From an uncultured Eubacterium sp. (GTDB taxonomy: Bacteria; Bacillota; Clostridia; Peptostreptococcales; Anaerovoracaceae), in contig CAMNSS010000007.1 of the NCBI GenBank assembly GCA_946555345.1, positions 1-64,000 on the forward strand: a stretch of DNA of 64,000 nt. Reading direction: 5' to 3'. The notes under the pieces are model-generated. The model saw only the letters and a list, made by a program, of their open reading frames with translations, was not told the DNA's origin and did not search any database. Below, piece by piece: positions 26,540-35,174 of the stretch (position 1 is its first letter; each line of letters opens with the position of its first letter). A program made the position numbers and the translations under genes.

Positions 26540-27036
26540 AAAGCATCGTCGTGGCGCTTTGGCTTATCTTCGGCGGGATCGTATTGGCGCCGGTCGTCAT
26601 CAATTATGTTGCGGGCAGTCCTTATGATGAGGTTCTTCCGATCATAGAAACGGAGGCGGAGACCGAGGTTACCCAGATTACAGGGGAAACAGCCGAGGGC
26701 AACCGGCTTCTCCTCGCATTTACGGCAAGGGATGATTTTGGGGTAGCCATATTCTCCCACTATGGGGATAATTATAAGTACGAAGAAGGAACGATATCCA
26801 ATGGAATGGATTATATAGATATCAATCTTGATACGGGCTGGAATATATACGTGTACAAGGTCACTGCGGGCGGTCTTGAAACGAGTGATATCCGCATGGG
26901 CGAAGGTATTTACACGACTTATGTTGCGATCGGCGTGTGTCTGGGCGTGATTACGGCATCCGCCATCGCTTTCAGCAGGTTCAAGAGACGAAAGTCAAAA
27001 ATGCGCCAAGCGAAAAACAGGCGACATTATGGGTGA
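26536..27036 (+). CDS. Membrane protein of unknown function
   Basis: A 166-residue protein with an N-terminal hydrophobic helix (residues 3-25), an acidic extracytoplasmic domain and a C-terminal helix (about 127-147) followed by a basic tail, FKRRKSKMRQAKNRRHYG. This suggests both ends are cytoplasmic. I do not recognise a family. The start is TTG at 26536, supported by GAGGAGG seven bases upstream, and it overlaps the larC stop as TTGA, so it is translationally coupled to larC. Confidence 0.65.
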   Translation: MKSIVVALWLIFGGIVLAPVVINYVAGSPYDEVLPIIETEAETEVTQITGETAEGNRLLLAFTARDDFGVAIFSHYGDNYKYEEGTISNGMDYIDINLDTGWNIYVYKVTAGGLETSDIRMGEGIYTTYVAIGVCLGVITASAIAFSRFKRRKSKMRQAKNRRHYG

Positions 27037-27131
27037 AAAAGAAAAGGAATGAAAGCGGGAATTGAGGAAAATCAGGGAGAAAATTAAGGCATATTAAAGC
27101 GAAAATGACGGAATACCAAGGAGATTAGATC

Positions 27132-30011
27132 ATGGATAAAAATTTAGCGCGGACATACGATCCGAAAGATTTTGAAGACAGAATATATGAGATGTGGGAA
27201 AAGAGCGGGGCGTTCAAGGCGGAGCGCGACCCGGGCAAGACGCCTTTTACGATCGTGATGCCGCCGCCGAATATCACCGGGCAGCTTCACATGGGACATG
27301 CCCTCGACCAGACTTTGCAGGACGTCCTCACGAGATTTAAGCGATTGCAGGGATATAGCGCGCTGTGGCTTCCGGGCAGCGACCATGCTAGCATTGCGAC
27401 GGAAGTAAAGGTTGTGGACAGGCTCAGGCAGGAAGAAGGGCTTGAAAAAGAAGACCTGGGCAGGGAAGAATTTCTCAAACGCGTATGGGCCTGGAAGGAG
27501 GAGTTTGGCGGCAAAATAACGAAGCAATGCCGCAAACTGGGCGATTCCTGCGACTGGAGCAGGGAACGGTTTACGATGGATGAAGGCTGCAATAAAGCCG
27601 TGAACCATTTCTTCGTAAAGCTCTATGAAAAGGGCTTTATTTACAAGGGAAACAGGCTGATCAACTGGTGCCCGGAATGTGGCACGTCGCTATCGGATGC
27701 GGAGGTTGAGCATGAGGATAAAAACGGGATGTACTGGTATTTCCGCTATCCTGCCGCCGATGGCGGCGAGGGCGTCGTTGTGGCGACTTCAAGGCCGGAA
27801 ACGATGTTTGCGGACGTGGCGATCGCCGTGCATCCGAGCGATGAACGATATAAGGACTTGGTGGGAAAAAAAGTAATCCTGCCGCTGGTGGGCAAGGAAA
27901 TCCCTGTGATCGCAGATCCGTACCCAGATCCAGAGAAGGGAACGGGCGCAGTAAAAATCACGCCTGCGCACGACCCGAACGATTTTGAGGTTGGACAGAG
28001 AAACCATCTGGACAGCCCGGTTTGCATCGGTTTTGACGCGCGGATGAACAGCCTTGCCGGAAAATACGAGGGAATGGACCGGTATGAATGCCGCAAGGCC
28101 TGGGTCAAGGACCTGGAGGATGCAGGATACCTGGTGAAGACGGAGGAAAAAGTGATTCCTGTCGGCGGTTGCTACCGGTGTAATACGGTCGTCGAGCCGA
28201 TGCTGTCGGATCAGTGGTTCGTGAAAATGGAAGAGCTTGCAAAGCCCGCCATCGAGGCGGCGAAAAAAGGCGACCTGGTCCATGTGCCGGAGCGGTTCGA
28301 GAAGATATATCTCCATTGGCTGGAAGAAATCAGGGATTGGTGCATTTCGCGGCAGCTCTGGTGGGGCCACAGGATACCTGCATATTATTGCCAGGAATGC
28401 GGCGAGCTGATGGTTGCGGAAACTGCGCCGGCTCGATGTGCAAAGTGCGGCAGCACGGATATCAAGCAGGATGAGGATGTACTGGATACGTGGTTCTCAT
28501 CAGCGTTGTGGCCGTTTTCCACGCTGGGCTGGCCGGAAGAAACGGAAGATTTGAAATATTTCTATCCGACCGACGTGTTGGTGACTGGCTATGACATCAT
28601 CTTTTTCTGGATTGTCAGGATGGTATTCGCAGCGCTGGAAATGACGGATGAAACGCCGTTCAAATATGTATATGTCCATGGGCTGGTGCGGGATGCACAG
28701 GGCCGCAAGATGAGCAAATCGCTGGGCAATGGGATCGATCCGCTGGAAATCATCGGCCAGTACGGCGCGGATGCGCTCAGGTTCATGTTGACGACGGGCA
28801 TTACGCCGGGCAACGATATGCGCTTTCAGACAGACCGTTTGGAAAGCGCAAGGAATTTCGCCAATAAATTGTGGAATGCATCGAGATTCGTAATCATGAA
28901 TTTGCAGGATGAGGACGGTAGCTTCAAGGAAATGGCAGAGCTTTCCGATATCGCAGGCAAAGGCGCTGGAACTGGAAAGGCTGGCGAAGGCGCAGGCGCA
29001 AAGAGTGCCGCCTGCAAGGGTGCGAATGCCGCCGAAGCGGCGGCTGATGCTGGCGCAAGCGCAATGCTGGCAGACGAAGACAAATGGATGATTTCCCGGG
29101 TCAATGATGCGGCAAAATACATGACCGATGCGATGGAAAAATTCGATTTGGCATTGGCAGGACAACGGGCTTACGATTTGATCTGGAACGAATTTTGCGA
29201 CTGGTATATCGAGATTGTCAAAGGCAGGCTTTACGGTGATGATGAAGCCGACAAGAAGGTTGCCCGTGCAGTCCTCGTGAAGGTCCTCAAGGATATGTTG
29301 CGGCTGTTGCACCCGTTCATGCCGTTTATTACGGAGGAAATATGGGCGTATTTGCCAAAGGATTCGGCAGCAAGCGGCGGCTCGGCAAATGGCGGGCCGG
29401 CAGGCGGCGGGTTTGCGGACAGGAAGGCAGGCGGCCCGGAGGCTGGCGAAAACGATAATCCGCAGAACCTTCTGATCGAAGAAAGCTGGCCGGTATACGA
29501 CGAAGCGCTCATCTTTGCGGAAGCAACGGAAACGCTTGAAATGGCGATGGCGCTGATCAGGAGCATCCGAAACATCAGGGCAGAGGCGGACGCTGCCCCG
29601 GGCAAAAAGCTTCGCGCCGTAATCCTCAGCGGGAAAGAAAAAGAGCCTGTTGTGAAAGCAGGGGAACGATACATCAAAAAGCTCGCCAATATCACGGAAA
29701 TTACCTTTATCCAAGACAAAGCGGACGTTCCGGAGGAAGTCATGTCGGCAGTCGTTGCGGGTGCGGAGGTTTTCATTCCGCTCGATGATATCATGGATTA
29801 TGCAGCCGAGCTGGAGCGATTGCAGCGGGAAAAGAAAAAGCTGGAAGGCGAAGTGAAGCGTGTGAAGGGCAAGCTTTCCAATGAAGGCTTCATCAGCAAA
29901 GCGCCGGAAAAAGTGATTAACGCAGAAAAAGAAAAGCAGGCAAAATACGAGGAAATGCTGGCTAAGGTTTGCGATAGGCTGGCGCTGGTGGAGAAGAAGG
30001 CCGGCAAATAG
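27132..30011 (+). CDS. valS: Valyl-tRNA synthetase with two low-complexity insertions
   Basis: Class I aminoacyl-tRNA synthetase that charges tRNA-Val. HIGH appears as GQLHMGHAL, KMSKS is present in GRKMSKSLGNG, the editing domain carries TSRPETMFADVA, and the C-terminal coiled-coil is intact. Its 959 residues exceed the usual 880 or so because of two Gly/Ala-rich inserts: about residues 607-645 (KGAGTGKAGEGAGAKSAACK...) just before the anticodon-binding domain, and 744-776 (SAASGGSANGGPAGGG...) within it. AAGGAG precedes the ATG. No T-box leader is visible in the 95-nt upstream gap. Confidence 0.97.
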   Translation: MDKNLARTYDPKDFEDRIYEMWEKSGAFKAERDPGKTPFTIVMPPPNITGQLHMGHALDQTLQDVLTRFKRLQGYSALWLPGSDHASIATEVKVVDRLRQEEGLEKEDLGREEFLKRVWAWKEEFGGKITKQCRKLGDSCDWSRERFTMDEGCNKAVNHFFVKLYEKGFIYKGNRLINWCPECGTSLSDAEVEHEDKNGMYWYFRYPAADGGEGVVVATSRPETMFADVAIAVHPSDERYKDLVGKKVILPLVGKEIPVIADPYPDPEKGTGAVKITPAHDPNDFEVGQRNHLDSPVCIGFDARMNSLAGKYEGMDRYECRKAWVKDLEDAGYLVKTEEKVIPVGGCYRCNTVVEPMLSDQWFVKMEELAKPAIEAAKKGDLVHVPERFEKIYLHWLEEIRDWCISRQLWWGHRIPAYYCQECGELMVAETAPARCAKCGSTDIKQDEDVLDTWFSSALWPFSTLGWPEETEDLKYFYPTDVLVTGYDIIFFWIVRMVFAALEMTDETPFKYVYVHGLVRDAQGRKMSKSLGNGIDPLEIIGQYGADALRFMLTTGITPGNDMRFQTDRLESARNFANKLWNASRFVIMNLQDEDGSFKEMAELSDIAGKGAGTGKAGEGAGAKSAACKGANAAEAAADAGASAMLADEDKWMISRVNDAAKYMTDAMEKFDLALAGQRAYDLIWNEFCDWYIEIVKGRLYGDDEADKKVARAVLVKVLKDMLRLLHPFMPFITEEIWAYLPKDSAASGGSANGGPAGGGFADRKAGGPEAGENDNPQNLLIEESWPVYDEALIFAEATETLEMAMALIRSIRNIRAEADAAPGKKLRAVILSGKEKEPVVKAGERYIKKLANITEITFIQDKADVPEEVMSAVVAGAEVFIPLDDIMDYAAELERLQREKKKLEGEVKRVKGKLSNEGFISKAPEKVINAEKEKQAKYEEMLAKVCDRLALVEKKAGK

Positions 30012-30021
30012 GCGCAGGCCG

Positions 30022-30218
30022 AAAAGCTTGCGGCAAGCTGGCTTGCAGGCAAAGCGCTGATAGAGGAACGCTGGCGGGCGGAGCATCAGCGAACAAGGCC
30101 GGGCCGAGAAAGAGGCTCGCCGGATTTAAGGCTGGCTGCATGATGGCTGGCAAAGGATCGGCGGCGCAAAGCGTGAGCGGGAAGATAGCTGGCAAAAGCT
30201 TACGGCAAGCTGGCTTGC
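30022..30218 (+). repeat. 25-bp palindromic direct repeat pair between valS and folC
   Basis: A 25-bp unit, with core GCTTGCGGCAAGCTGGC, occurs at 30022-30046 and, with one mismatch, at 30194-30218. Each contains nested palindromes (GCTTGCGGCAAGC and GCAAGCTGGCTTGC), so each can fold as a REP-like hairpin. They fill most of the 265-nt valS-folC spacer. Confidence 0.85.
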
Positions 30219-30276
30219 GAGCAGAGGATGAATCAGGGAAGATAGAAAGAAAAGCGCTGGCGGTGGAGGCTATAGG

Positions 30277-31743
30277 ATGGCGAATGCAATAGAAAAAATT
30301 CATCAATTCAATCGATTTGGAAGCCGCCTGGGGCTGGAACGGATGACGATGCTGCTGGAAAAGCTGGGAAACCCCCATCAGGATCTGGCTGTCATCCATG
30401 TGGCGGGAACGAATGGCAAGGGTTCTGTCTGCAAGTTTCTTGAAGAAGGGCTTTCTGCGTGCGGCTATCAGGTAGGGCTTTATACATCGCCTTTCATAGA
30501 AAAGTTTCACGAGCGAATCCGCCTGGGCGGATGCGATATATCCAATGCGGATCTGGAGCAGTTTACCGCCCGTGTCCTGATGGCGGCGGATGAAATGGTG
30601 GCGGAAGGGCACGATTCGCCGACGGAATTTGAAGTGGTGACGGCGATTGCACTTCTGTACTTTCAGGAGAAAGGCGCAGAAATTACAGTGCTGGAGGTCG
30701 GCCTTGGCGGCAGGGGTGATTCGACAAATGTGATCAAACAGCCGCTGGCTTGCGCAATCACTTCTATTTCCTATGACCATATGGACCGGCTGGGAAATAC
30801 CCTTGCGGAAATCGCCGCTGAGAAAGCAGGGATCATTAAACCGGGTGTTCCGGTCGTCGCCAATGTGCCGATCCGTGAGGCAGCAGCCGTTATCGCCAAA
30901 AAGGCTTACGATATGGGAAGCAGGTTTTACGATGTTTCTAAGCTCGGGTTCAGCGTTGACATGGAGACGCCGTTTTCCCAGGAAATCAGCATGGAGCTTT
31001 ATGGGACGGATTACAGCGGCGTGCAGATTTGTATGGCGGGGAGGCATCAGGGCGAAAACCTGAAAACTGCGCTGGCAGTAATAGAGATTCTGCGCAAAGA
31101 GCGAAAAATAAAGGTAGAACGGACTGCGCTGTACAGCGGATTAAAGCGGGCGGTACAGCCAGGACGGTTTGAAGCGGTCTATCCAGAATGCGTTTCCACT
31201 GCTGGGGAGACTCGTTTTACGGCAGGCGAATCGAGCGATTTTGCCTTAGAGGGAAAGGTTGCGGCGGACAGGCTGGAAGACTGCGGACGCAAACAAAGCG
31301 ATGCATCCGGACAGAAGGCCGATGCGGACGCAGGAGGCTTCCCGAGACCAGTCGTCATACTCGACGGTGCGCACAACGAAGCGGGCGTGTGCGCTTTGCA
31401 TGAGGCCATGGGGCGGTTTTTCCCTGGAAAACGAGTGCTTCTCGTGCTGGGAATGCTTGCCGATAAGCAGGCAGGAGAAATGCTGGCGCATTTTACGGAG
31501 ATCACAGGGGATATGATCATTACCGAGCCGGATAACCCCCGACGGTTGCCAGTGGATGAATTGGAAAGCCTTTTGGCACAGCGGGGCATTACGCCTGTGA
31601 AGGCGGCGGATGCGGCAGAAAGCGCAAGGCTTGCAAGGAAGCTGGGGACGCATTACGATGTGGTACTTTTTGCAGGATCGCTGTACTTGATTGGAGAGAT
31701 AAGGAGGATATTGAGAAATGAACAGGGAAAAGGATGCGAATAA
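30277..31743 (+). CDS. folC: Folylpolyglutamate synthase / dihydrofolate synthase with insertion
   Basis: A Mur-ligase-family enzyme that adds glutamate to folates. It has the P-loop VAGTNGKGSVCKF, LYTSPFIEKFHERI, the catalytic segment EVGLGGRGDSTNVI and ITSISYDHMDRLGNTL. The C-terminal domain begins at VVILDGAHNEAGV. It is 488 residues instead of about 430. The excess lies at about residues 303-356 (AGETRFTAGESSDFALEGK...), a polar low-complexity stretch between the central and C-terminal domains. GGAGG precedes the ATG. The 3' end overlaps the lipid kinase gene by 26 bp. Confidence 0.93.
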   Translation: MANAIEKIHQFNRFGSRLGLERMTMLLEKLGNPHQDLAVIHVAGTNGKGSVCKFLEEGLSACGYQVGLYTSPFIEKFHERIRLGGCDISNADLEQFTARVLMAADEMVAEGHDSPTEFEVVTAIALLYFQEKGAEITVLEVGLGGRGDSTNVIKQPLACAITSISYDHMDRLGNTLAEIAAEKAGIIKPGVPVVANVPIREAAAVIAKKAYDMGSRFYDVSKLGFSVDMETPFSQEISMELYGTDYSGVQICMAGRHQGENLKTALAVIEILRKERKIKVERTALYSGLKRAVQPGRFEAVYPECVSTAGETRFTAGESSDFALEGKVAADRLEDCGRKQSDASGQKADADAGGFPRPVVILDGAHNEAGVCALHEAMGRFFPGKRVLLVLGMLADKQAGEMLAHFTEITGDMIITEPDNPRRLPVDELESLLAQRGITPVKAADAAESARLARKLGTHYDVVLFAGSLYLIGEIRRILRNEQGKGCE

Positions 31744-32638
31744 GATTTTGCTCTACTATAACGCCTATTCAGGGAGCGGCGTTTTCAAGAACAACCTGGA
31801 TCATATCGTTGAAAAGTGCCAGGCGGCGGGATATCAGGTGATTCCTGTGCGGGCGGCCAAGGGTTTTGTGATCAATGATGTACTGGCGCAAATCGACCAG
31901 AGCGAATTTAGCAGGATCATTGCGGCCGGCGGGGATGGGACGATTAACCTGTGCGTCAATGCGATGATCGAGAACGACATTCATCTGCCGCTTGCGATTT
32001 TACCGGCAGGAACGGCGAACGATTTTGCCTATTATTTTGAGCTGCCGCAGGATATCGACTATCAACTGGATGTCGCATTGGGTGCGAAAACCACGAAGGT
32101 GGATGTAGGCGAGGTCAACAATAAGCATTTTATCAATGTGGCGGCGTTGGGGGCGCTGATCGACGTGAGCCAGAAGACCGACCCGAATTTGAAAAATGCC
32201 ATCGGCGTGATGGCGTATTATTTGAAGGCTCTGACGGAATTGCCGCAGGTGCATCCGATCCCGATCAAACTGACGACCCCGAACGAGGTATACTTTGAAG
32301 AAATTTATTTCATGGTAGTGATGAATGGCGAATCGGCAGGCGGGTTTCGCAAGCTTTCGCCGCAGTCTTCGATGAATGATGGGAAGCTGGATGTGATCGC
32401 TTTTCGTAAAATGCCGATCGTGGAATTGGGCCCGCTGTTGTTTGAAGTGGTCAACGGGAGGCATCCGCAAAATAAGAATGTGCTGTATTTCCAGACGGAG
32501 GAGTTGATGATCGAATCCACGGAGGATATCAGCACGGATATCGATGGCGAGCATGGCGAGCCGCTTCCGCTTCATTTCAGCGTATTGCAGGAAAGGCTGG
32601 ACGTGTTCGTTTCGGAATATACGTGGCATTACGATTAA
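31718..32638 (+). CDS. YegS/DgkB-type diacylglycerol kinase family lipid kinase
   Basis: A 306-residue lipid kinase. The nucleotide-binding motif GGDGTINLCVNAM, LPAGTANDFAYYFELP and the late acidic SPQSSMNDGKLDV segment identify the diacylglycerol kinase catalytic family. Members phosphorylate diacylglycerol, or related lipids and sphingoid bases, at the inner membrane surface. AAGGAGG at about 31700 lies within the end of folC, so translation is coupled. The exact lipid cannot be told; recycling of diacylglycerol from lipoteichoic acid synthesis is the usual Bacillota role. Confidence 0.88.
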   Translation: MNREKDANKILLYYNAYSGSGVFKNNLDHIVEKCQAAGYQVIPVRAAKGFVINDVLAQIDQSEFSRIIAAGGDGTINLCVNAMIENDIHLPLAILPAGTANDFAYYFELPQDIDYQLDVALGAKTTKVDVGEVNNKHFINVAALGALIDVSQKTDPNLKNAIGVMAYYLKALTELPQVHPIPIKLTTPNEVYFEEIYFMVVMNGESAGGFRKLSPQSSMNDGKLDVIAFRKMPIVELGPLLFEVVNGRHPQNKNVLYFQTEELMIESTEDISTDIDGEHGEPLPLHFSVLQERLDVFVSEYTWHYD

Positions 32639-32706
32639 TCGGCGGCGCAGGCTGGAAACAGTGCAGGTGAAAGCGAAAGCAGGACGAAAGCGGAGGAGGA
32701 GCGGAA

Positions 32707-33150
32707 ATGGTTAATTTTAAAATATCGGAGATGGATGATTATAAAAAGCTCGTGCCTTTCCTGATCGCAAACGAATTGGAGTTTTCTGAAGATGAGCTGG
32801 TTCCGGAAGGTTTGGTAAAATGCTGGGAGATCACGGATAAAACGGATGGAACGCTGATCGGCGCATGTATTCTGGCGAAACGGGAAGGCGAGTTTATCGT
32901 CGAGGGAATCGCAATCGATGCACGGTACAGGAAGTGCAAGCTGGGCAAGCTGTTGATGGATCGCGGAATCGAGGAAACGCTCAAGCGGGGCGGACGCCGT
33001 ATTTTCCTCGTGGCAAGGGCGCCCGGCTTTTTTAGGAAACAGGGCTTTGCGACGGTATCGGAAGCGGATGCGCCGGATTTTTTTGAATGTTTGGATTGCC
33101 CGCAATATGGGAAAAACTGCCATCCGGAGGTGATGCGGCTCGATCTGTAA
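32707..33150 (+). CDS. GNAT family N-acetyltransferase
   Basis: A 147-residue acetyltransferase. The acetyl-CoA-binding motif A region reads VEGIAIDARYRKCKLGKLLMDRGIEE, where the usual R/Q-x-x-G-x-G/A becomes RKCKLG. FFRKQGF, the motif B ending, is followed by a Cys-containing tail (CPQYGKNCHPEVM) shared by a clostridial subfamily. The acceptor substrate is unknown. GGAGGAGCGG lies ahead of the ATG. It lies close downstream of the lipid kinase. Confidence 0.83.
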   Translation: MVNFKISEMDDYKKLVPFLIANELEFSEDELVPEGLVKCWEITDKTDGTLIGACILAKREGEFIVEGIAIDARYRKCKLGKLLMDRGIEETLKRGGRRIFLVARAPGFFRKQGFATVSEADAPDFFECLDCPQYGKNCHPEVMRLDL

Positions 33151-33402
33151 GCGTTAAGCGGTTTGGCGGTGCGGATCTGTTGGAAGCGGCATACCGCTGG
33201 TTTCGTAAACGGTCCGGGGACGCTGGATTTGCGGGCTGTTCTGCGGCTTTCGTTTTGTGCGGGCGGTGCTTATCAGCGGCATGGCTGCGCTGGCTTTGCG
33301 GGTTGTTTTGCCAACCAGCGGCGGAATTGTGAAGAAATTATGTATAAAACCCCTTTTTGGCAGCATATATTTTATGGAAATATGCCGGGAGGGGATTTTT
33401 TT

Positions 33403-34020
33403 ATGGAACATTTATTGGAAAGCAATGCGGTGCGGCTTTCGGGCAGGGTGTTGGCAGGTCCTGTTTTTAATCATAAGACTTATGGAGAGGCCTTTTATCT
33501 GGTGATGCTGGGGATTTTCCGCAAGAGCGGCTATGAGGATAAGATCAGGCTGATCGTATCAGAAAAGCTGATGGGTGGGCGTTCTCCGCAGGAGAATGAG
33601 TTGCTTTCCATATCCGGGCAGATCAGGACTTACAACAGGGAAGTGGAGGGCAGGAGCAAGCTGGAGGTTACTGTTTTTGTCAGGGACTTAGCGTATTGCA
33701 TTGAAGATGATTTTTCCTATGAAAATTATGTGGACATAGAAGGCTTTATCTGTAAAGATCCCGTAAGGCGGACGTCTCCCCTTGGCAGGGAAATCTGTGA
33801 TTTGATGATTGCCGTGAACCGGATGTACAATAAATCCGATTATATCCCATCCATTGCCTGGGGGAGGAACGCTGCATTCGGGGAAAGCCTGCGGGTTGGC
33901 GACAAGGTGTCCGTAGAGGGAAGGATACAGAGCCGTGATTACCGGAAATTTACGGAGGAAGGGTATCTGGTAACAAAGACTGCCTATGAGGTGTCGGTCG
34001 TAAAAATAGAACTGGTTTGA
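33403..34020 (+). CDS. Single-stranded DNA-binding protein-like (two OB folds)
   Basis: A 205-residue protein. The C-terminal half follows the SSB/PriB OB-fold pattern: DLMIAVNRMYNKSDYIPSIAWGRNA and GDKVSVEGRIQSRDY. The N-terminal half looks like a second, diverged OB fold (RLSGRVLAGPVF...LLSISGQIRTYN). There is no acidic SSB C-tail, so it is probably an accessory rather than the main replication SSB. GGGAGGGG nine bases upstream fixes the start at 33403; a longer frame back to 33163 crosses spacer sequence. The 250-nt gap before it holds no other gene. Confidence 0.72.
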   Translation: MEHLLESNAVRLSGRVLAGPVFNHKTYGEAFYLVMLGIFRKSGYEDKIRLIVSEKLMGGRSPQENELLSISGQIRTYNREVEGRSKLEVTVFVRDLAYCIEDDFSYENYVDIEGFICKDPVRRTSPLGREICDLMIAVNRMYNKSDYIPSIAWGRNAAFGESLRVGDKVSVEGRIQSRDYRKFTEEGYLVTKTAYEVSVVKIELV

Positions 34021-34482
34021 CCCATGGTCCATGGCGTCTGCCGTTTGCGTGAGCGTGGCTGGTTTTGTGCGAAACCGTGTTCTCTTCCGTAGTCTTGCAT
34101 GAACTTATATGGGTTTGCGCAGGCATATATAGCCTTGCATGAGCTTGCGTGAGCAGGGAAGAAAGCGGCGAAAATAGCGATAGACATTGAAATTTTACTG
34201 CATAAATTGTAAAGTATAAATATGGAGGCCAGGGGGAATGCAAGACACTGCTGGCATATGGGGAATAGACGCACAGTTTGGGGCTGGCGTGGCTTGGCGC
34301 ATATCTGGAAAACTGCGAGCCTCTTGCGGAGCTGGCGTGGTCTTGTCTGGAATGCATGGAATTGGCTGGAGCGTGAAGTTCCGGCTGAAACGCATAGGCG
34401 CATTTAGGAGAAGCCGCAAAAATCCAGCGAAGTTGAAAGCTTGCTTTTTAACACCCTGGCAGAAAACGAAAGGAAGCGGATT
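34021..34482. other. 462-nt spacer with short repeats
   Basis: No gene supported. CTTGCATGARCTT occurs twice (about 34103 and 34133). A small frame from 34238 has a GGAGG-like site, but its product (MQDTAGIWGIDAQFG...) has no recognisable features. Weak promoter-like elements, TTTTAC and TATAAA, lie at about 34190-34220. Confidence 0.5.
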
Positions 34483-35130
34483 ATGGCGAAAATCCTGATC
34501 GTAGAGGATGACAAAGCGTTGAACGATGGCATTGCATTATCGCTCGGGGAATATGAACTATGCCAGGCATATACGCTGGCAGAAGCACAAAGCTTGTGGG
34601 ACAGCAGTGTTGGCCTGGTTATTTTGGATATCAACCTGCCTGATGGGAGCGGCCTGGACTTTTGCAAGCAAATACGGCGGACGAGCAGTGTGCCGATCGT
34701 ATTTTTGACAGCAAATGATATGGAAATCGATATTGTAACGGGACTGGAGTCGGGGGCGGATGATTACATCACCAAGCCTTTTTCGCTGATGGTGCTCCGT
34801 GCGCGCATCCATGCGGCGTTGCGGCGGCAGGCGGCTGGCAATGATACGTACGAAAAGGATGGTTTTGTCTTTGATTTTGATAAAATGATTTTTTCGGCGG
34901 ATGGACAAGCGGTGGAACTGAGCAAAACAGAACAACGGCTGCTTAAAGCGCTGACGGCAAATGCAGGGATTACCCTTTCCAGGGAAATGCTGATGGACAA
35001 GATCTGGCGGGAAGAGAAGAATTTCATCGATGATAATGCGCTTTCGGTTACCGTCAACAGGTTGCGGAATAAACTCCCTGGCATTCCGGTGCGGACGGTT
35101 TACGGCATTGGTTACATATGGGGAAAGTAA
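34483..35130 (+). CDS. OmpR-family response regulator
   Basis: A 215-residue two-component regulator. The receiver domain has acidic residues E8-D9-D10, phospho-acceptor D49 (VILDINLPDG), the conserved Thr (VFLTAND) and Lys (YITKPF). The winged-helix DNA-binding domain follows (about 125-215). AAAGGAAG precedes ATG 34483. The cognate kinase gene starts 44 bases downstream. The pairing resembles BceR/VncR-type systems that sense cell-envelope stress or peptides, and an ABC-FtsX exporter of the type they control lies at 40.6-44.0 kb. Confidence 0.92.
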   Translation: MAKILIVEDDKALNDGIALSLGEYELCQAYTLAEAQSLWDSSVGLVILDINLPDGSGLDFCKQIRRTSSVPIVFLTANDMEIDIVTGLESGADDYITKPFSLMVLRARIHAALRRQAAGNDTYEKDGFVFDFDKMIFSADGQAVELSKTEQRLLKALTANAGITLSREMLMDKIWREEKNFIDDNALSVTVNRLRNKLPGIPVRTVYGIGYIWGK

Positions 35131-35174
35131 GCGGATGGATTATGGCATAGCTTGGTTTTGCAGAGGGAAATGAT

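Noticed and set aside
27037-27131. T-box leader ahead of valS
   Set aside because: The gap is only 95 nt and has neither the T-box consensus nor an antiterminator/terminator pair.
34238-34498. Small open frame with a GGAGG-like site ahead of the response regulator
   Set aside because: Composition resembles spacer repeats and the product has no recognisable features; left as spacer.
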